Counted from the stretch's first letter, positions 9,528 through 19,805 are shown. The stretch is DNA of 64,000 nucleotides from Sinomonas susongensis (GCF_005877005.1 NZ_SSNH01000002.1:310001-374000), one strand, 5' to 3'. Notes: a model not told the origin generated them from the sequence alone. A program made the numbers and translations.

Positions 9528-10155
9528 GCGGCGTCTCCCCGCCGTCGCCCGCGGAACTCTCTGAACCCCGCGCAGGCCCCGTGTCCCTTGCGCCCGCCCC
9601 TGCGTCCCTCCGGTGCCGTGAGCCGTCCGCCCCGATCCCGAGGAGGGTCAGGAGGCAGATGAGTGCGACGCCGGTGACGACCGCCGAATCGGCGAGGTTG
9701 AAGATGGCGAAGTTCGGGAGCTGGATGAAGTCCACGACGTGCCCCATGCCGAAGGACGGCTCGCGGAAGAGCCGGTCGGTGAGGTTGCCGAGCGCCCCGC
9801 CGAGCACGAGGCCCAGGGCCACGGCCCACCCGAAAGAACGGACCCGACGCGCAAACAGGACGATCGCGACCGCGACGACGGTCATGATGATGCTGAAGAC
9901 CCACGTCACGTTCTCCCCGATGGAGAAGGCGGCCCCGGAGTTGCGGATGTAGTACCAGTGCAGGAGCGGCGGAATCACAGGGATGCGCTCTCCCTCCACC
10001 ATCGTGCTGGTGACCCAGTGCTTCGTGGTCTGGTCGAGCACGTAGGCGACGACGGCGAGGGCCGCGAGGACCCCCAGGACCCGGCGGTCGACCCGCCGAC
10101 GCTCAGGTGCGGGCTGCTGATTCCGCGGAGGCGTCATCGAGGAGGAATTGTCCAT
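9520..10155 (-). CDS. lspA: lipoprotein signal peptidase (signal peptidase II)
   Basis: Cleaves the signal peptide from diacylated prolipoproteins at the membrane. Four membrane segments are visible, with the conserved [14 protein letters not shown] and the catalytic aspartates in TDRLF...[20 protein letters not shown]. The protein is about 211 residues, with a proline- and arginine-rich cytoplasmic N-terminus ([17 protein letters not shown]) and a 40-residue polar C-terminal tail longer than in E. coli. I prefer the ATG at 10155 because GGAAAG lies six bases upstream; an in-frame ATG at 10173 adds six residues without a visible ribosome site. It overlaps rluD by eight bases. A lipoprotein that could be a substrate is encoded at 32223. 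Confidence 0.94.
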   Translation of the reverse strand: MDNSSSMTPPRNQQPAPERRRVDRRVLGVLAALAVVAYVLDQTTKHWVTSTMVEGERIPVIPPLLHWYYIRNSGAAFSIGENVTWVFSIIMTVVAVAIVLFARRVRSFGWAVALGLVLGGALGNLTDRLFREPSFGMGHVVDFIQLPNFAIFNLADSAVVTGVALICLLTLLGIGADGSRHRRDAGAGARDTGPARGSESSAGDGGETPRA

Positions 10156-10225
10156 ACTGCTTTCCGTTGGCATGCCGAAGCCGGCGACCGCAAAGTACGC
10201 GGCCGCCGGCTCTGGACTTCGGTTC

Positions 10226-10849
10226 TCAGACCTCGGCGTTGTCGGGGATCTCGCTCGACACGACGGAGCCGCGTGCGTCGAGATCGCGGAGCTGGCCCTC
10301 GATGTAGGCCTTCAGCCGTGCGCGGTAGTCGCGCTCGAAACCGCGGAGCTGCTCGACCTTGCGCTCGAGCACCGAACGCTGCTGCTCGAGAGCGCCGAGC
10401 GTCTTGCGGGACTTCTCCTGGGCCTCGCTCACGAGGCTGCTGGCCTCGATCTGTGCCTCGGCGATGATCTTGTCGCGCTGCTCGATGCCGTCCTGCACGT
10501 GCTTGTCGTGCATCTGCTGCGCCATCGCGAGGAGACCGGCAGCCGATTCGGCCGTCTGGCTCACATTCGACTGGGCAGGGGCCGGCGCTGCGGCGCGAGC
10601 CGGCTCCGGCTTCACAACCTCAGCCTGCTTCGTCTCCTGCGCAGCGGGCTTCTCTGCCGGAACGGCGGAGCCACCCTTCGAGGTGAGCTCGGCGACCTTC
10701 TTGCGGAGCTCGTCGTTCTCCTGGTTCAGGCGGCGAAGCTCGATGACGATCTCGTCAAGGAAGTCATCAACCTCGTCCTGATCGTATCCTTCGCGGAACT
10801 TCGTCGGCTGGAAACGCTTGTTGACGACATCTTCTGGCGTCAGAGCCAT
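10226..10849 (-). CDS. wag31: DivIVA/Wag31 polar growth scaffold
   Basis: Coiled-coil protein that marks cell poles and directs peptidoglycan synthesis in actinobacteria; also called Wag31 or antigen 84. The 207-residue protein has the conserved N-terminal membrane-targeting domain (MALTPEDVVNKRFQPTKFREGYDQ, DEVDDFLDEIVIELRRLNQEN), a low-complexity Ala/Pro/Lys linker at about 65-105, and a second coiled coil (about 115-190, ending RDLDARGSVV). The start has GAGGTGAG eight bases upstream. TACGGT at 10900-10905 (minus) could be a -10 element for its own transcript. The gene follows yggT after 127 bases, so it may have its own promoter as in other actinobacteria. Confidence 0.95.
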   Translation of the reverse strand: MALTPEDVVNKRFQPTKFREGYDQDEVDDFLDEIVIELRRLNQENDELRKKVAELTSKGGSAVPAEKPAAQETKQAEVVKPEPARAAAPAPAQSNVSQTAESAAGLLAMAQQMHDKHVQDGIEQRDKIIAEAQIEASSLVSEAQEKSRKTLGALEQQRSVLERKVEQLRGFERDYRARLKAYIEGQLRDLDARGSVVSSEIPDNAEV

Positions 10850-10976
10850 CTGCTCACCTCTTTGGTCTAGTCAGTCAGGGGCTTGCCGCCACCTTGACTA
10901 CCGTAACTGACTTGCGCCCGCACGCTCCACTTCACGGCCTTGAGCCGCCCCGTGGCGTCGGGACTCTGCTATGAAA

Positions 10977-11264
10977 CTACGCGAGATTCCTAACGATTGC
11001 CATAGCGATGTTGACGGCAATCGCCAGGACGATAAAGCCGAGATCGAGACTCATCGAGCCGATCCGGACGGGCCGCAGAAGGCGCCGCGACAACCTCATC
11101 GGGGGATCCGTCACCGAGTAGATCGCGCTCGCGGCGACGAGCGAAGCACCTTTGGGCCGCCATGAGCGGGCAAACGACTGCACCCAGTCATAGACCAAGC
11201 GCCCCAGGAGCGCCACGAAGAACAGCTCGAGGAGCAGATAGACGACCGCCCACAGGATGCTCAC
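10977..11264 (-). CDS. yggT: YggT-family membrane protein
   Basis: A 95-residue protein with two membrane segments, at about residues 3-25 (ILWAVVYLLLELFFVALLGRL) and 70-92 (GSMSLDLGFIVLAIAVNIAMAIV), and the family pattern SVTDPPMRLSRRLLRPVRIG between them. YggT proteins are found in division clusters of Gram-positive bacteria and cyanobacteria and are thought to affect division or nucleoid positioning; the molecular role is not established. It starts with GTG five bases after the sepF stop codon, so it is in the same transcription unit. Confidence 0.9.
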   Translation of the reverse strand: MSILWAVVYLLLELFFVALLGRLVYDWVQSFARSWRPKGASLVAASAIYSVTDPPMRLSRRLLRPVRIGSMSLDLGFIVLAIAVNIAMAIVRNLA

Positions 11265-11269
11265 AGAAC

Positions 11270-11800
11270 TCAGCTCTGGTTGAAGAAGGTGGCCTGGCCC
11301 TCGCTGACCTTCTTGTCCTCGCCGAGAACTTCGATGGTCGCGGGCGTGAGGAGGAAGACCTTGTTGGTGACGCGCTCGATGCTGCCATGGAGGCCGAAGA
11401 CAAGGCCCGCCGAGAAGTCCACGAGGCGCTTGGCATCGGCCTCGCCCATGTCTGTCACGTTCATGATGACCGGAATGCCGTCACGGAAGCTCTCGCCGAT
11501 GACCTTCGCGTCATTGTAGGAACGCGGGTGCACGGTCGTGATCTGACGGAGCCCAGAGTCCTCACGGACTGCCGCGGCGCGCTTGATGGGGGTCACGGGG
11601 GCGCGGTACTCCTCTACCTCGGCAGCAGCCGGCTCACGGGTGGCAAGCGCCTGGCGGCGTTCTTCGCGCTCGTTGTGCACCGGCTTGTCCTCTTCCGTAT
11701 GTACGTGTTCCGTGCGGGCGTTCTGGGGCTCAGCCTCGAACTGCTCATCGCTGTCCGCGAGGCCGAGGTAAACCATGGTCTTCCGCATAACTCCGGCCAT
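11270..11800 (-). CDS. sepF: cell division protein SepF
   Basis: SepF anchors FtsZ filaments to the membrane and organises the Z ring; it replaces FtsA/ZipA in actinobacteria. The 176-residue protein has the amphipathic membrane-binding N-terminus [18 protein letters not shown], an acidic, Glu-rich linker (about 20-85), and the globular SepF domain from about residue 88 ([55 protein letters not shown]). The ATG at 11800 has AGGAG eight bases upstream. It lies 74 bases downstream of yggS. Confidence 0.95.
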   Translation of the reverse strand: MAGVMRKTMVYLGLADSDEQFEAEPQNARTEHVHTEEDKPVHNEREERRQALATREPAAAEVEEYRAPVTPIKRAAAVREDSGLRQITTVHPRSYNDAKVIGESFRDGIPVIMNVTDMGEADAKRLVDFSAGLVFGLHGSIERVTNKVFLLTPATIEVLGEDKKVSEGQATFFNQS

Positions 11801-11874
11801 GCTCGACTCCTGTACTCGGGCCGCGCGGTCCTCATGCACCGGGTCCCGGCCCTGAAGGTCCCGACTCTTCGACG

Positions 11875-12612
11875 CTACAACACGCGGGGCCTCGGACCGA
11901 GCACATCCGTACCGATCCGAACGTGTGTCGCGCCCGCGGCAATCGCCTGCTCCAGATCCTGGCTCATGCCTGCAGACACCATGGTCGCATGGGGATGGCT
12001 GTTTCGCAGTCCGGCGGCGCAGTCTGCGAGGCGGGCGAAGGCCCGGGCCGGGTCCTCGCCGAGGGGCGCCACCGCCATGATGCCCGCGAGCCGGAGCGCC
12101 GGGGAGGACTCGATGAGGTCGGCGAGGCCCGGGATTTCGCCGGGCAGCGCGCCACCCCGCCCTGAGGCTGCGTCCTGGTCGAGGTTCACCTGGATGAGGC
12201 AGGCGAGCGGGGGGCGGCCTTCGCGCGCCGGCTCGGATGCGGCCGCCTTCGCAAGCGCCGAGGCGAGTGCGGGGCGATCCACCGAATGGACCGTGTCGGC
12301 GTACCTCACCACGCTCTTGGCCTTGTTGGTCTGGAGTTGGCCGATGAAGTGCCACGAGAGCTCGAGGTCGGCGAGTTCCCCCGCCTTCGCGGACGCCTCT
12401 TGGTCGCGGTTCTCCCCCACCTCGGTGACTCCGAGCTCGGCCAGGGCGCGGACGTCGCTCGCCGGATGGAACTTTGTGACCACGATGAGCTGAGGGGCCG
12501 AGCTGCGCCCCGCGGCACGCGACGCCGCCTCGATGCGTTCCCGTACCCGGGCCAGATTCGCCCGGAGTTCGGCGCGGCGCTCTGCCGTGGCCAGGGACGG
12601 GCCGTCACCCAT
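11875..12612 (-). CDS. yggS: YggS-family pyridoxal 5'-phosphate homeostasis protein
   Basis: A PLP-binding alanine-racemase-fold protein without racemase activity that controls free PLP levels and affects amino-acid pools. The protein is 245 residues. The PLP-binding lysine is in [16 protein letters not shown]; other family signatures are [27 protein letters not shown] and [17 protein letters not shown]. The ATG at 12612 overlaps the pgeF stop by eight bases, which fixes the start; the long in-frame extension upstream is antisense-like shadow over pgeF. The order ftsZ-pgeF-yggS-sepF-yggT-divIVA is the standard actinobacterial and firmicute arrangement. Confidence 0.94.
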   Translation of the reverse strand: MGDGPSLATAERRAELRANLARVRERIEAASRAAGRSSAPQLIVVTKFHPASDVRALAELGVTEVGENRDQEASAKAGELADLELSWHFIGQLQTNKAKSVVRYADTVHSVDRPALASALAKAAASEPAREGRPPLACLIQVNLDQDAASGRGGALPGEIPGLADLIESSPALRLAGIMAVAPLGEDPARAFARLADCAAGLRNSHPHATMVSAGMSQDLEQAIAAGATHVRIGTDVLGPRPRVL

Positions 12613-13342
12613 GGGACCACACCACGCCGACGAACCGGCCCTCGCCCGGAGCCCGGCGATGCGAGAACAGTCGCGGCTCCTCGAGCGTGCAGGCGATGGC
12701 ATCGGTATGCGAAGGGACGCCCAGAGCGTCGAGTTCGCGCAGGACGCCGGCGGGCACGTCGAGCGCAGGCGTGCCCCACGAGGTCGTCGAGGCCGTGCCT
12801 GGAGCGAGCGCCGACACCTCGTCACGGAGCGCGGCGGGAACCTCGTAGCAGCGGCCGCAGATGCTCGGGCCAACCCAGGCCTCGACGCCTGACGCTCCCC
12901 TGCCCCGAATCGCGTCGACGGCCGCGGTGACGACGCCGGCGACGAGCCCCGCACGTCCGGCGTGGACGGCACCGAGCGCAGGTCGGCCGTCGTCGAGCTG
13001 GCCCGCGAGGAGGATCGGCACGCAGTCCGCGACCATGACGGCCACCGGAACGCCCTCCGAGAGGAGAGCGTCTGCCACTGGAGCGTTCCCGCCCTCCTCG
13101 GCCCAGACGGTGGCGGAGCCGTGCACCTGCTCCATGTACTGCACGCGCTCGGCGCCCACCGCGGCCGCGAGCGCTGCGCGATGACGCCGGACCGCGTCGT
13201 CGTCCGAGCCGACGTGAAAGGCGAGGTTGCCCGCGGCGACCTGCGTGAACGCGGCAGTGACTCCGGGACGGACGTCCCGGCGCCACCAGAAGAGGTCGCC
13301 TGCTCCGGCAGTCTCCGGGCCCTGCCCGGATGCGTCGGTCAC
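12605..13342 (-). CDS. pgeF: purine nucleoside phosphorylase/laccase-domain protein YfiH (PgeF)
   Basis: Members of this family (DUF152, once called polyphenol oxidase) correct peptidoglycan errors by removing L-Ser-containing UDP-MurNAc in E. coli (PgeF) and act on purine nucleosides in other bacteria. The 245-residue protein shows the metal site: a histidine in [11 protein letters not shown], a cysteine in VADCVPILL and a histidine in [10 protein letters not shown], followed by [12 protein letters not shown]. The GTG at 13342 overlaps the ftsZ stop (GTGA), which sets the start. The family assignment is firm; which of the two activities applies here is open. Confidence 0.9.
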   Translation of the reverse strand: MTDASGQGPETAGAGDLFWWRRDVRPGVTAAFTQVAAGNLAFHVGSDDDAVRRHRAALAAAVGAERVQYMEQVHGSATVWAEEGGNAPVADALLSEGVPVAVMVADCVPILLAGQLDDGRPALGAVHAGRAGLVAGVVTAAVDAIRGRGASGVEAWVGPSICGRCYEVPAALRDEVSALAPGTASTTSWGTPALDVPAGVLRELDALGVPSHTDAIACTLEEPRLFSHRRAPGEGRFVGVVWSHG

Positions 13343-14544
13343 TTGAGGAAGTCGGGCACGTCGAGGTCGTCGCGCGAACCGGTGAGGTCGTGCTCGACCA
13401 CGGCGGGCAGTTCGACGTCGAACCCGGAGTCCGCCGGCGTCGTGTGGGACTGGCTCCACTGGCTGAGGCCGCCATGACCCTGCGCGGGCTGCGCCACAGG
13501 GCGCGTCGGGGCCTGCTGCTGGGCGGACGACGGCGGCGTGGCGGGCGCGGCAGGCGCCGCCTTGGCCTTGGTGTCCTCGAGCGACGGCGACGTGGCCTTC
13601 ACGTCGTCGAACCCGGCCGCGATGACCGTCACGCGAGCCTCGTCGCCGAGCGCGTCGTCGATCACGGCACCGAAGATGATGTTCGCCTCCGGGTGCGCGA
13701 CCTCCTGCACGAGCCGGGCCGCCTCGTTGATCTCGAAGAGGCCGAGGTCGCTGCCGCCCTGGATCGACAGCAGCACGCCGTGCGCGCCGTCGATCGAGGC
13801 CTCGAGGAGCGGGGACGCGATGGCGAGCTCGGCGGCCTTGACCGCCCTGTCCTCGCCGCGGGCGGAGCCGATGCCCATGAGGGCCGAGCCCGCGCCCTGC
13901 ATGACCGACTTGACGTCGGCGAAGTCGAGGTTGATCAGGCCGGGGGTCGTGATGAGGTCGGTGATGCCCTGGACGCCGGAGAGCAGGACCTGGTCGGCGG
14001 ACCGGAAAGCGTCGAGGACGGAGACGTTGCGGTCGCTGATGGAGAGCAGTCGATCGTTGGGGATGACGATGAGCGTGTCGACCTCGTCGCGGAGCGCCTC
14101 GATGCCGTTCTCGGCGGAGCTCGCCCGGCGGCGGCCCTCGAACGTGAACGGGCGCGTGACGACGCCGATGGTGAGCGCGCCGAGCGAGCGTGCGATCCGG
14201 GCGACGACGGGCGCGCCGCCGGTGCCGGTTCCGCCGCCCTCGCCGGCGGTGACGAAGACCATGTCGGCCCCTCGCAGGACCTCCTCGATCTCGTCCGCGT
14301 GGTCCTCCGCCGCCTGGCGTCCGACCTCGGGGTTGGCGCCCGCGCCGAGACCACGGGTGAGTTCACGCCCGACATCGAGCTTGACGTCCGCGTCGCTCAT
14401 GAGCAGCGCCTGGGCGTCGGTGTTGATGGCGATGAATTCCACCCCTCGCAGACCGACTTCGATCATGCGGTTGACTGCGTTCACGCCACCGCCGCCAATG
14501 CCGACGACCTTGATGACGGCCAAGTAGTTCTGCGGTGCTGCCAC
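13339..14544 (-). CDS. ftsZ: cell division GTPase FtsZ
   Basis: Tubulin-like GTPase that forms the Z ring. The 401-residue protein has the N-terminal [18 protein letters not shown], the tubulin signature [13 protein letters not shown] and the T7 synergy-loop region [11 protein letters not shown]. The globular part ends near residue 315. A Pro/Ala/Gln linker follows, and the C-terminal peptide [10 protein letters not shown] matches the conserved tail that binds SepF and FtsW. It starts with GTG at 14544 and has AAGGGAC eight bases upstream. A 174-base gap separates it from ftsQ and holds an inverted repeat that may be an activator site. Confidence 0.97.
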   Translation of the reverse strand: MAAPQNYLAVIKVVGIGGGGVNAVNRMIEVGLRGVEFIAINTDAQALLMSDADVKLDVGRELTRGLGAGANPEVGRQAAEDHADEIEEVLRGADMVFVTAGEGGGTGTGGAPVVARIARSLGALTIGVVTRPFTFEGRRRASSAENGIEALRDEVDTLIVIPNDRLLSISDRNVSVLDAFRSADQVLLSGVQGITDLITTPGLINLDFADVKSVMQGAGSALMGIGSARGEDRAVKAAELAIASPLLEASIDGAHGVLLSIQGGSDLGLFEINEAARLVQEVAHPEANIIFGAVIDDALGDEARVTVIAAGFDDVKATSPSLEDTKAKAAPAAPATPPSSAQQQAPTRPVAQPAQGHGGLSQWSQSHTTPADSGFDVELPAVVEHDLTGSRDDLDVPDFLK

Positions 14545-14604
14545 GTTGAGTGTCCCTTGTTCGAAAGCCTGCTAGTTCTGCAAGAGGCTGGATCCCACAA
14601 CCTT

Positions 14605-14623
14605 AACCCTCAACTGGAAGGTT
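14605..14623. promoter_or_regulatory. inverted repeat in the ftsQ-ftsZ intergenic region
   Basis: AACCCTC at 14605-14611 and GAAGGTT at 14617-14623 form an imperfect inverted repeat with a 5-base centre. On the minus strand it is preceded by TATAAC (14626-14621) and TTGACA (14636-14631), so it lies in the presumed ftsZ promoter region. Actinobacterial FtsR, a MerR-type activator of ftsZ, is encoded at 51137-51865 in this window; MerR-type dimers bind such sites. The link is inference. Confidence 0.4.
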
Positions 14624-14718
14624 ATAGTTATGTCAACTAGCTCTTGGTGAAGACGGTATTTCCCGTCATTCGTGGGCGCAACGACCATGACAGCGTGTCG
14701 CCCGCATTGTGTCGCGCC

Positions 14719-15918
14719 CTACCGTGTCACCGGGTGCCACGGCGTGCTCACGTCGAACACGCTCACGGGAGCCTGTCCCTGCGGAGGATTCTGGGCGCTC
14801 TTCATGAGTGCCTCGAGCACCTTCGCCTTGAGGTCGCGGTCCTGCGTATTGCCCCAGACGACGGTCTGGCCGTTGGAGAGCTTGAGCTGCACGGAGTCCA
14901 CGGTCCCCGCCGAGGCTGTCGCGAGCTGCGCGAGGACGTCCGCGGGAAGCGCGGAGAGCACCCCGGTCACGGCCAGGAATGTTTCGTGCGACATGTGCGC
15001 GCCCTGGGGGTCGATGACCGGAAGGGGATGGCCGGACGGATCCTTCGCCGTCGCGATCTGCACGCCGTCGCCGTCGACCACCGAGTACCCGTCAGTCTGC
15101 TTCACGAGGGCCACCGGCACGCGCTCGACCACGGTGACGAGGAGCGTGTTCGGTGGGACTGCCCGGCTCTCGACGGACTTCACCTGGACGATGGGAGCGA
15201 CGAGCCGGCTCACGTCTGACGGCCCGACGAGCGGCAGCGGCCTCCCCTCGAGCGGCGCGAGGGCCGCTTGAACCTGCGCGGGCGTCAGCATCTTCGTGCC
15301 CTGGACGGTGATCGTGCGGACCGCGAGCACGGGAGTGAAGAGGACGAGCGCCATGACGCACGCCACGAACGCGACGACCGAGACAACGGCGAGGATCACG
15401 CGCCGTCGGACGCGCTTGGCGCGGGGAACTGGGAAGGCGAGCACCTCGCCCGAACCTGCAGCCGCTGCCCGGCCCGCGTCAGGGGCCGCCCTCCGAAGGA
15501 GGCGCACGCGGTGCGGCGAGGGGCGGCTGGGCTCTCGGTCCTCGGGCCCGGCGAAGCTGCCAGCGCGGTCGGCGACGTCGCCGTGGGCTCCGAGGTCATC
15601 CTCTTCGACGTCGCCTGCTCCGAGGCCGTCAGAGCCCAAGTCGTCTGCTTCGCGGTCGCCTGCTTCGAAATCGTGTGCTTCGCGGTCGTCCGATTCGAAG
15701 CCGCCCGCGGGATGAAGCACGGTGACCTTCGCAGAGCGGCCCACCGAGACACGGGCTCCGGGCGCGTCCTCAGAGGAACCCCTCGTCGGCGCCCCGTCGC
15801 GGGAGGCCCCGTCGAAGGAGGCTCCGTCGAAGGAGGCCCCGTCGTCGTCGTCCCTCGAGGAGGGAGAAACCGGCGATCCGAGCCGGGGAACCCTCGGCTT
15901 GCGTGGGCTAGGCGCCAT
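14719..15918 (-). CDS. ftsQ: cell division protein FtsQ with long repetitive N-terminal tail
   Basis: Single-pass divisome protein linking FtsZ-side and periplasmic parts of the machinery through FtsB/FtsL. The 399-residue protein has a cytoplasmic tail of about 172 residues, a membrane segment near 174-197 (VILAVVSVVAFVACVMALVL), a POTRA domain (VRTITVQGTKMLTPAQVQAAL) and the FtsQ domain (PNTLLVTVVERVPVALVKQT). The tail is unusually long and repetitive: SFDGASFDGASRDGA near 29-43, and acidic Asp/Glu/Ala runs at about 75-118. Most FtsQ tails are under 100 residues. The ATG at 15918 overlaps the murC end by 11 bases. Confidence 0.93.
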   Translation of the reverse strand: MAPSPRKPRVPRLGSPVSPSSRDDDDGASFDGASFDGASRDGAPTRGSSEDAPGARVSVGRSAKVTVLHPAGGFESDDREAHDFEAGDREADDLGSDGLGAGDVEEDDLGAHGDVADRAGSFAGPEDREPSRPSPHRVRLLRRAAPDAGRAAAAGSGEVLAFPVPRAKRVRRRVILAVVSVVAFVACVMALVLFTPVLAVRTITVQGTKMLTPAQVQAALAPLEGRPLPLVGPSDVSRLVAPIVQVKSVESRAVPPNTLLVTVVERVPVALVKQTDGYSVVDGDGVQIATAKDPSGHPLPVIDPQGAHMSHETFLAVTGVLSALPADVLAQLATASAGTVDSVQLKLSNGQTVVWGNTQDRDLKAKVLEALMKSAQNPPQGQAPVSVFDVSTPWHPVTR

Positions 15919-17410
15919 GTTCCGCGTCCCTTCTCCCGTCTGAGCCTTCCAATGCCTTGACCAGGGCTGGCCCTAGGGCGGTCACGTCGCCCGCCCCGAC
16001 GGTGAGCAGGATGTCCCCCGGCGCGGCTATCGCAGCGAGCTCGGCGACCGCGTCGGCGGCCGACGGCGCGTAGGAGCCTGCCGGGAGGGCATCGGTGACA
16101 AGCCTGCTCGTCACGCCCGGGATCGGGTCCTCCCGGGCCGGGTAGATGTCGAGCACCCGCACACTGTCGGCACCGGAAAGCGCGGCAGCGAACTGCCGCG
16201 CGAACGCCCTCGTGCGCGAGAACAGGTGTGGCTGGAAGAGGACGTGCACGCGCCCCTCCCCCGCAACCCCGCGTGCGGCGTCGAGTGCGGCGCGCACCTC
16301 CGTTGGGTGGTGGGCGTAGTCGTCGTAGACGCGGACGCCCCGGGCCTCGCCCTTCAGCTCGAACCGGCGTGCCGCGCCGCTGAAGGTGGCGATTGACGCT
16401 GCCGCGGCGTCGGGCTCCGCACCCAGCCCGACAACGACGGCGGCGAAAGCGGCTGCCGCGTTGAGCGCGTTGTGGGTCCCGGGAACGGAGAGGGGAAGCT
16501 GAACCGAGCCGCCCTCCCATTCGAGATCCCATCCCCCACCGGCGGGCTGTGCGACGAGCCGCACGTCGGCGTCCGGTGAGGTCCCGTACAGGAGGACCCT
16601 CGGACGCCCTCCCAAGGCCGTCCGCCGCCTTCCCGCGACACCGCGGGCGCCCGGATCGTCGCCGCACGCCACGAGGACGCCCTCGGACGGCAGGAGTCCC
16701 GCGAACTCATCGAAGGCGGCATGGACGGCCTCCGCCGTTCCGTAATGGTCCAGGTGGTCGGCTTCGACGTTCGTGATGATCTCGACGAGCGGCCGATAGT
16801 TCAGGAACGACGCGTCGGATTCGTCGGCTTCGGCCACGAAGATGTCCGTGGACCCATGGGCGGCGTTGACGCCCAGGGCTGGGACGTTGGCGCCGATCGC
16901 GAAGCTCGGGTCGAGGCCCGCGCCTCGCAGCATCCACATCGCCATCGACGTCGTGGTCGTCTTGCCGTGCGTTCCCGCGACCGCGAGGACGCGGCTGCCG
17001 GCCATCGTCGCGGCAAGGGCCTCGGAGCGGTGGAGGACCGCGAGGCCCCGGGCCCGCGCCTGGGCGAGCTCCGGATTGTCGGGCCGGATCGCCGAGCCGG
17101 CGACGACCGTCTCGGCATCGCCGAGGTTGGCCGCGTCGTACCCGACGGCGATCCGCCCGCCGAGCGCGGAGAGGTCGCGCATGACCGGGAGGTCCTTCGC
17201 GTCCGAGCCGCTGACCGGAACACCCCGTGCGAGCATCACGCGGGCGACGGCGGACATGCCCACCCCACCGACGCCTATGAAGTGGACGCGACCCAGTTCC
17301 GCGAGGGCGGTGCCCACCCCGGCCGTTGCCGGCTGGTTCTGGCCGGTCTGGTTCTGGCCGTTCTGGTTCTGGCCGGTCTGGTTCTGGCCGTTCTGGTTCT
17401 GGCCGATCAT
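15908..17410 (-). CDS. murC: UDP-N-acetylmuramate-L-alanine ligase
   Basis: Adds L-alanine to UDP-MurNAc, the first peptide step of peptidoglycan precursor synthesis. The 500-residue protein shows [19 protein letters not shown] (UDP-binding fold), the ATP loop [26 protein letters not shown], and [12 protein letters not shown], all typical of MurC. The first 28 residues are a low-complexity tract, MI followed by five GQNQ(N/T/P) units encoded by 15-bp repeats, absent from other MurC proteins known to me. The ATG at 17410 overlaps the murG stop (ATGA), which supports this start; a GTG at codon 32 ([13 protein letters not shown]) would give the usual family length. Confidence 0.95.
   Translation of the reverse strand: MIGQNQNGQNQTGQNQNGQNQTGQNQPATAGVGTALAELGRVHFIGVGGVGMSAVARVMLARGVPVSGSDAKDLPVMRDLSALGGRIAVGYDAANLGDAETVVAGSAIRPDNPELAQARARGLAVLHRSEALAATMAGSRVLAVAGTHGKTTTTSMAMWMLRGAGLDPSFAIGANVPALGVNAAHGSTDIFVAEADESDASFLNYRPLVEIITNVEADHLDHYGTAEAVHAAFDEFAGLLPSEGVLVACGDDPGARGVAGRRRTALGGRPRVLLYGTSPDADVRLVAQPAGGGWDLEWEGGSVQLPLSVPGTHNALNAAAAFAAVVVGLGAEPDAAAASIATFSGAARRFELKGEARGVRVYDDYAHHPTEVRAALDAARGVAGEGRVHVLFQPHLFSRTRAFARQFAAALSGADSVRVLDIYPAREDPIPGVTSRLVTDALPAGSYAPSAADAVAELAAIAAPGDILLTVGAGDVTALGPALVKALEGSDGRRDAEHGA
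17330..17404 (-). repeat. 15-bp tandem repeats at the 5' end of murC
   Basis: Five copies of a 15-base unit (GGC CAG AAC CAG then AAC, ACC, AAC, ACC, CCG) run head to tail in frame. They alternate AAC and ACC, so a 30-base higher-order period is visible. They encode [10 protein letters not shown] repeats before the conserved part of MurC. Confidence 0.9.
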
Positions 17411-18519
17411 GCCTGGGACGCCTCCATCACCATGTCCGCCATCGCATCATCCGCATCGCGGACCCCGAGGGCTTTCGCTCGCTCCGACATGTCCTTGAGC
17501 CTCGGCGAATCGGCCAGGAGCGGGAGCACCTCGCGTTCGACCCATCCCGGGGTGAACTCGGCATCCCGGACGAGCAACGCCCCGCCGGCCTCGACGAGCC
17601 CGCGAGCGTTGAGCGCCTGTTCTCCGTTGCCGATGGGAAGGGGCACGAACACGGCCGGGACCCCGACGGCTGCGACCTCGCACACCGTCCCGGCGCCTGC
17701 ACGGCACACCAGCAGGTCGGCGGCGGCGTAGGCGAGCTCCATGCCGTCCACGTACTCGACCTGGTGGTAGCCCTCGGCGGCGAGCGGCTGGCCGTCCTCG
17801 CACAGTACCGACTTCCCGCGGCCCGTGATGTGGAGTGTCTGGATGCCGGCCTGCGAGAGCGCCCGCAGGGAAGCCGCCAACGTCCGATTGATGCTCAGGG
17901 CTCCTGAGGAACCGCCGGTGACGACGAGAGTGGGCCGCTCGGTCTCGAGTCCGAGCGCGAGCCGGGCCTCGGACCGCGCCGCCTCCCGCTCCAGCCCGGA
18001 CACCTCGCGCCGCATCGGCATCCCCACGAGACGCGCGTGCCGGAGCTTCGTCTCGGGGAACGCCTTCCCCACCCGCTCGGTGAAGAGGGCACCGACCCGG
18101 TTGGCGAGCCCAGCCCGCGTGTTGGCCTCGTGGATGACGATCGGCGTCCCGCGCCTCCGCGCCGCAAGGTACATGGGGGTGCACACGTAGCCGCCGACGC
18201 CCACGAGCACGTCGGCGTCCGCCCGCTCGAGGATCTCGGCCGACTGTCGCACCGCGCCGGCGAGGCGGCCGGGCAGGCGGACCAGGTCCAGGCTCGGGCG
18301 GCGAGGGAGCGGGACCCGATCGATGACCGCAAGTTCGAACCCCGCGGCCGGGACGAGCCTCGTCTCCATGCCCGACGAGGTTCCCACGGCCAGGATCTTC
18401 GCCGAGGGATCACGACGGACGACCGCCCGCGCGATGGCCAGCAGCGGGCTGATGTGACCTGCGGTTCCGCCGCCGGCGAGGACGACGGACAGTCCGGACG
18501 ATGAGGCGTGCGCGGGCAT
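17407..18519 (-). CDS. murG: UDP-GlcNAc:undecaprenyl-PP-MurNAc-pentapeptide transferase
   Basis: Converts lipid I to lipid II at the inner membrane face. The 370-residue protein shows the glycosyltransferase signatures [19 protein letters not shown] at the N-terminus, [32 protein letters not shown], and the C-terminal donor-binding [11 protein letters not shown] and [23 protein letters not shown] chose the ATG at 18519 because GAGGA lies 10 bases upstream; an ATG at 18543, two bases after the ftsW stop, adds eight residues but has no ribosome site. It ends with a 4-base overlap with murC. Confidence 0.95.
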   Translation of the reverse strand: MPAHASSSGLSVVLAGGGTAGHISPLLAIARAVVRRDPSAKILAVGTSSGMETRLVPAAGFELAVIDRVPLPRRPSLDLVRLPGRLAGAVRQSAEILERADADVLVGVGGYVCTPMYLAARRRGTPIVIHEANTRAGLANRVGALFTERVGKAFPETKLRHARLVGMPMRREVSGLEREAARSEARLALGLETERPTLVVTGGSSGALSINRTLAASLRALSQAGIQTLHITGRGKSVLCEDGQPLAAEGYHQVEYVDGMELAYAAADLLVCRAGAGTVCEVAAVGVPAVFVPLPIGNGEQALNARGLVEAGGALLVRDAEFTPGWVEREVLPLLADSPRLKDMSERAKALGVRDADDAMADMVMEASQA

Positions 18520-18545
18520 TCCAGTGGGGTCCTCAGGGGGCATTG

Positions 18546-19802
18546 CTACGTGGTGACCTTCCGCTTCGTCGCCGTCTGCGACTTCTGGGCGCGGCCGAAG
18601 ATCCGCTTCGGGCGCTCGTCGCCCGCGGGTCGCATCTCCTCGCGGGCCAGAGACAAGACTACGCCGACCGCACACATACAGCTCACGAGCGCCGAGCCGC
18701 CGGAGGAGATGAAGGGCAGCGGCACGCCGACCACCGGGAACAGGCCCGTGACCATGGCCATGTTGAGGGCGGCCTGCCCGAGGATCCACGCCATGATGGT
18801 TCCGGCGAGGACCCGCGGGAAGAGTTCCTTCTGGCGCACGACGACCCGGAAGATCGCGATCGCGAGGACCGCGAAGAGGGCGAGGACGAGCAGGGTGCCG
18901 AAAAGCCCCAGCTCCTCGCCGAGGACTGAGAAGATGAAGTCGTTCTGGGCCTCGGGGATCCAGTTGTACTTCTGGCGGCTCTGGCCGAGTCCCACTCCCA
19001 GCCAGCCTCCCGAAGCGAGACCCTGAAGGCCGTTCTGGACCTGGTACCCGAAGTCGGCGCCTTGGGTGCACATGGGCGGCGACTGGCCCAGCCACTCGTA
19101 GATGCGGCACATGCGGTTCGCGCTCGTGACGGCGAAGCCGAAGGCGCCCACGCTCAGGAAGACCCCGGTCGCAATGAAGATCTTCGTGGGGATCCCGCCG
19201 AAGAAGAGGCCGGCGGTGACCACGAGCAGGATCACGAGCGTCGTCCCGAGATCGTGGCCCCAGATCACGAGGCCCGCGACCAGGAGCCCCATCGGGACGA
19301 CGGGTATGAGGGCGTGGGTCCAGCGGTCGAGGAGTTCCGACTTCTTGTTGAGGACTGTGGCCATCCAGAGCGCCAGCAGGAGTTTGGCGAACTCCGAGGG
19401 CTGGATGCTGAATCCGGCGACGTCGATCCAGTTCCGGTTGCCGAGGACGCGGCTGCCGACGACCTGCACGAGCCCGAGGAGCACGAGGGTGACAGCCATC
19501 CCGGGCCACGCGAACCGTTTGAGCCACCGTACGTTGATGCGCGAGATCACGAGCATCCCGACGACGCCCAGCACGGCGAAGAGCGCCTGCTTGAGAGCCG
19601 CGCTGTAAGGGCTCTGGCCCAGCGAGATGCTCTCCACGCTCGACGCGGAGAGGACCATCATGATGCCGATTGCCGTGAGCGCGAGAGTCGAGCCCAGGAT
19701 GAGGTAGTAGCCCGCGCCTGCGCCGAGCCGTCCGGAGCCTTCGAGCCGCCGCCACAGCGTTTGGGCTGTCCTCGCCGGACGCTCCTGCTGCGCTGTGGCC
19801 AT
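18546..19802 (-). CDS. ftsW: FtsW/SEDS septal glycosyltransferase
   Basis: SEDS-family glycan polymerase that works with the class B PBP FtsI at the septum. The 418-residue protein has about ten membrane segments. A charged N-terminus ([19 protein letters not shown]) precedes TM1 ([20 protein letters not shown]). Family motifs are seen in [46 protein letters not shown] and [16 protein letters not shown]. The cysteine-bearing loop [19 protein letters not shown] is outside, where two cysteines could form a disulfide. The C-terminus is Lys/Arg rich ([12 protein letters not shown]). It lies three bases from murD. Confidence 0.94.
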   Translation of the reverse strand: MATAQQERPARTAQTLWRRLEGSGRLGAGAGYYLILGSTLALTAIGIMMVLSASSVESISLGQSPYSAALKQALFAVLGVVGMLVISRINVRWLKRFAWPGMAVTLVLLGLVQVVGSRVLGNRNWIDVAGFSIQPSEFAKLLLALWMATVLNKKSELLDRWTHALIPVVPMGLLVAGLVIWGHDLGTTLVILLVVTAGLFFGGIPTKIFIATGVFLSVGAFGFAVTSANRMCRIYEWLGQSPPMCTQGADFGYQVQNGLQGLASGGWLGVGLGQSRQKYNWIPEAQNDFIFSVLGEELGLFGTLLVLALFAVLAIAIFRVVVRQKELFPRVLAGTIMAWILGQAALNMAMVTGLFPVVGVPLPFISSGGSALVSCMCAVGVVLSLAREEMRPAGDERPKRIFGRAQKSQTATKRKVTT

Positions 19803-19805
19803 CCT

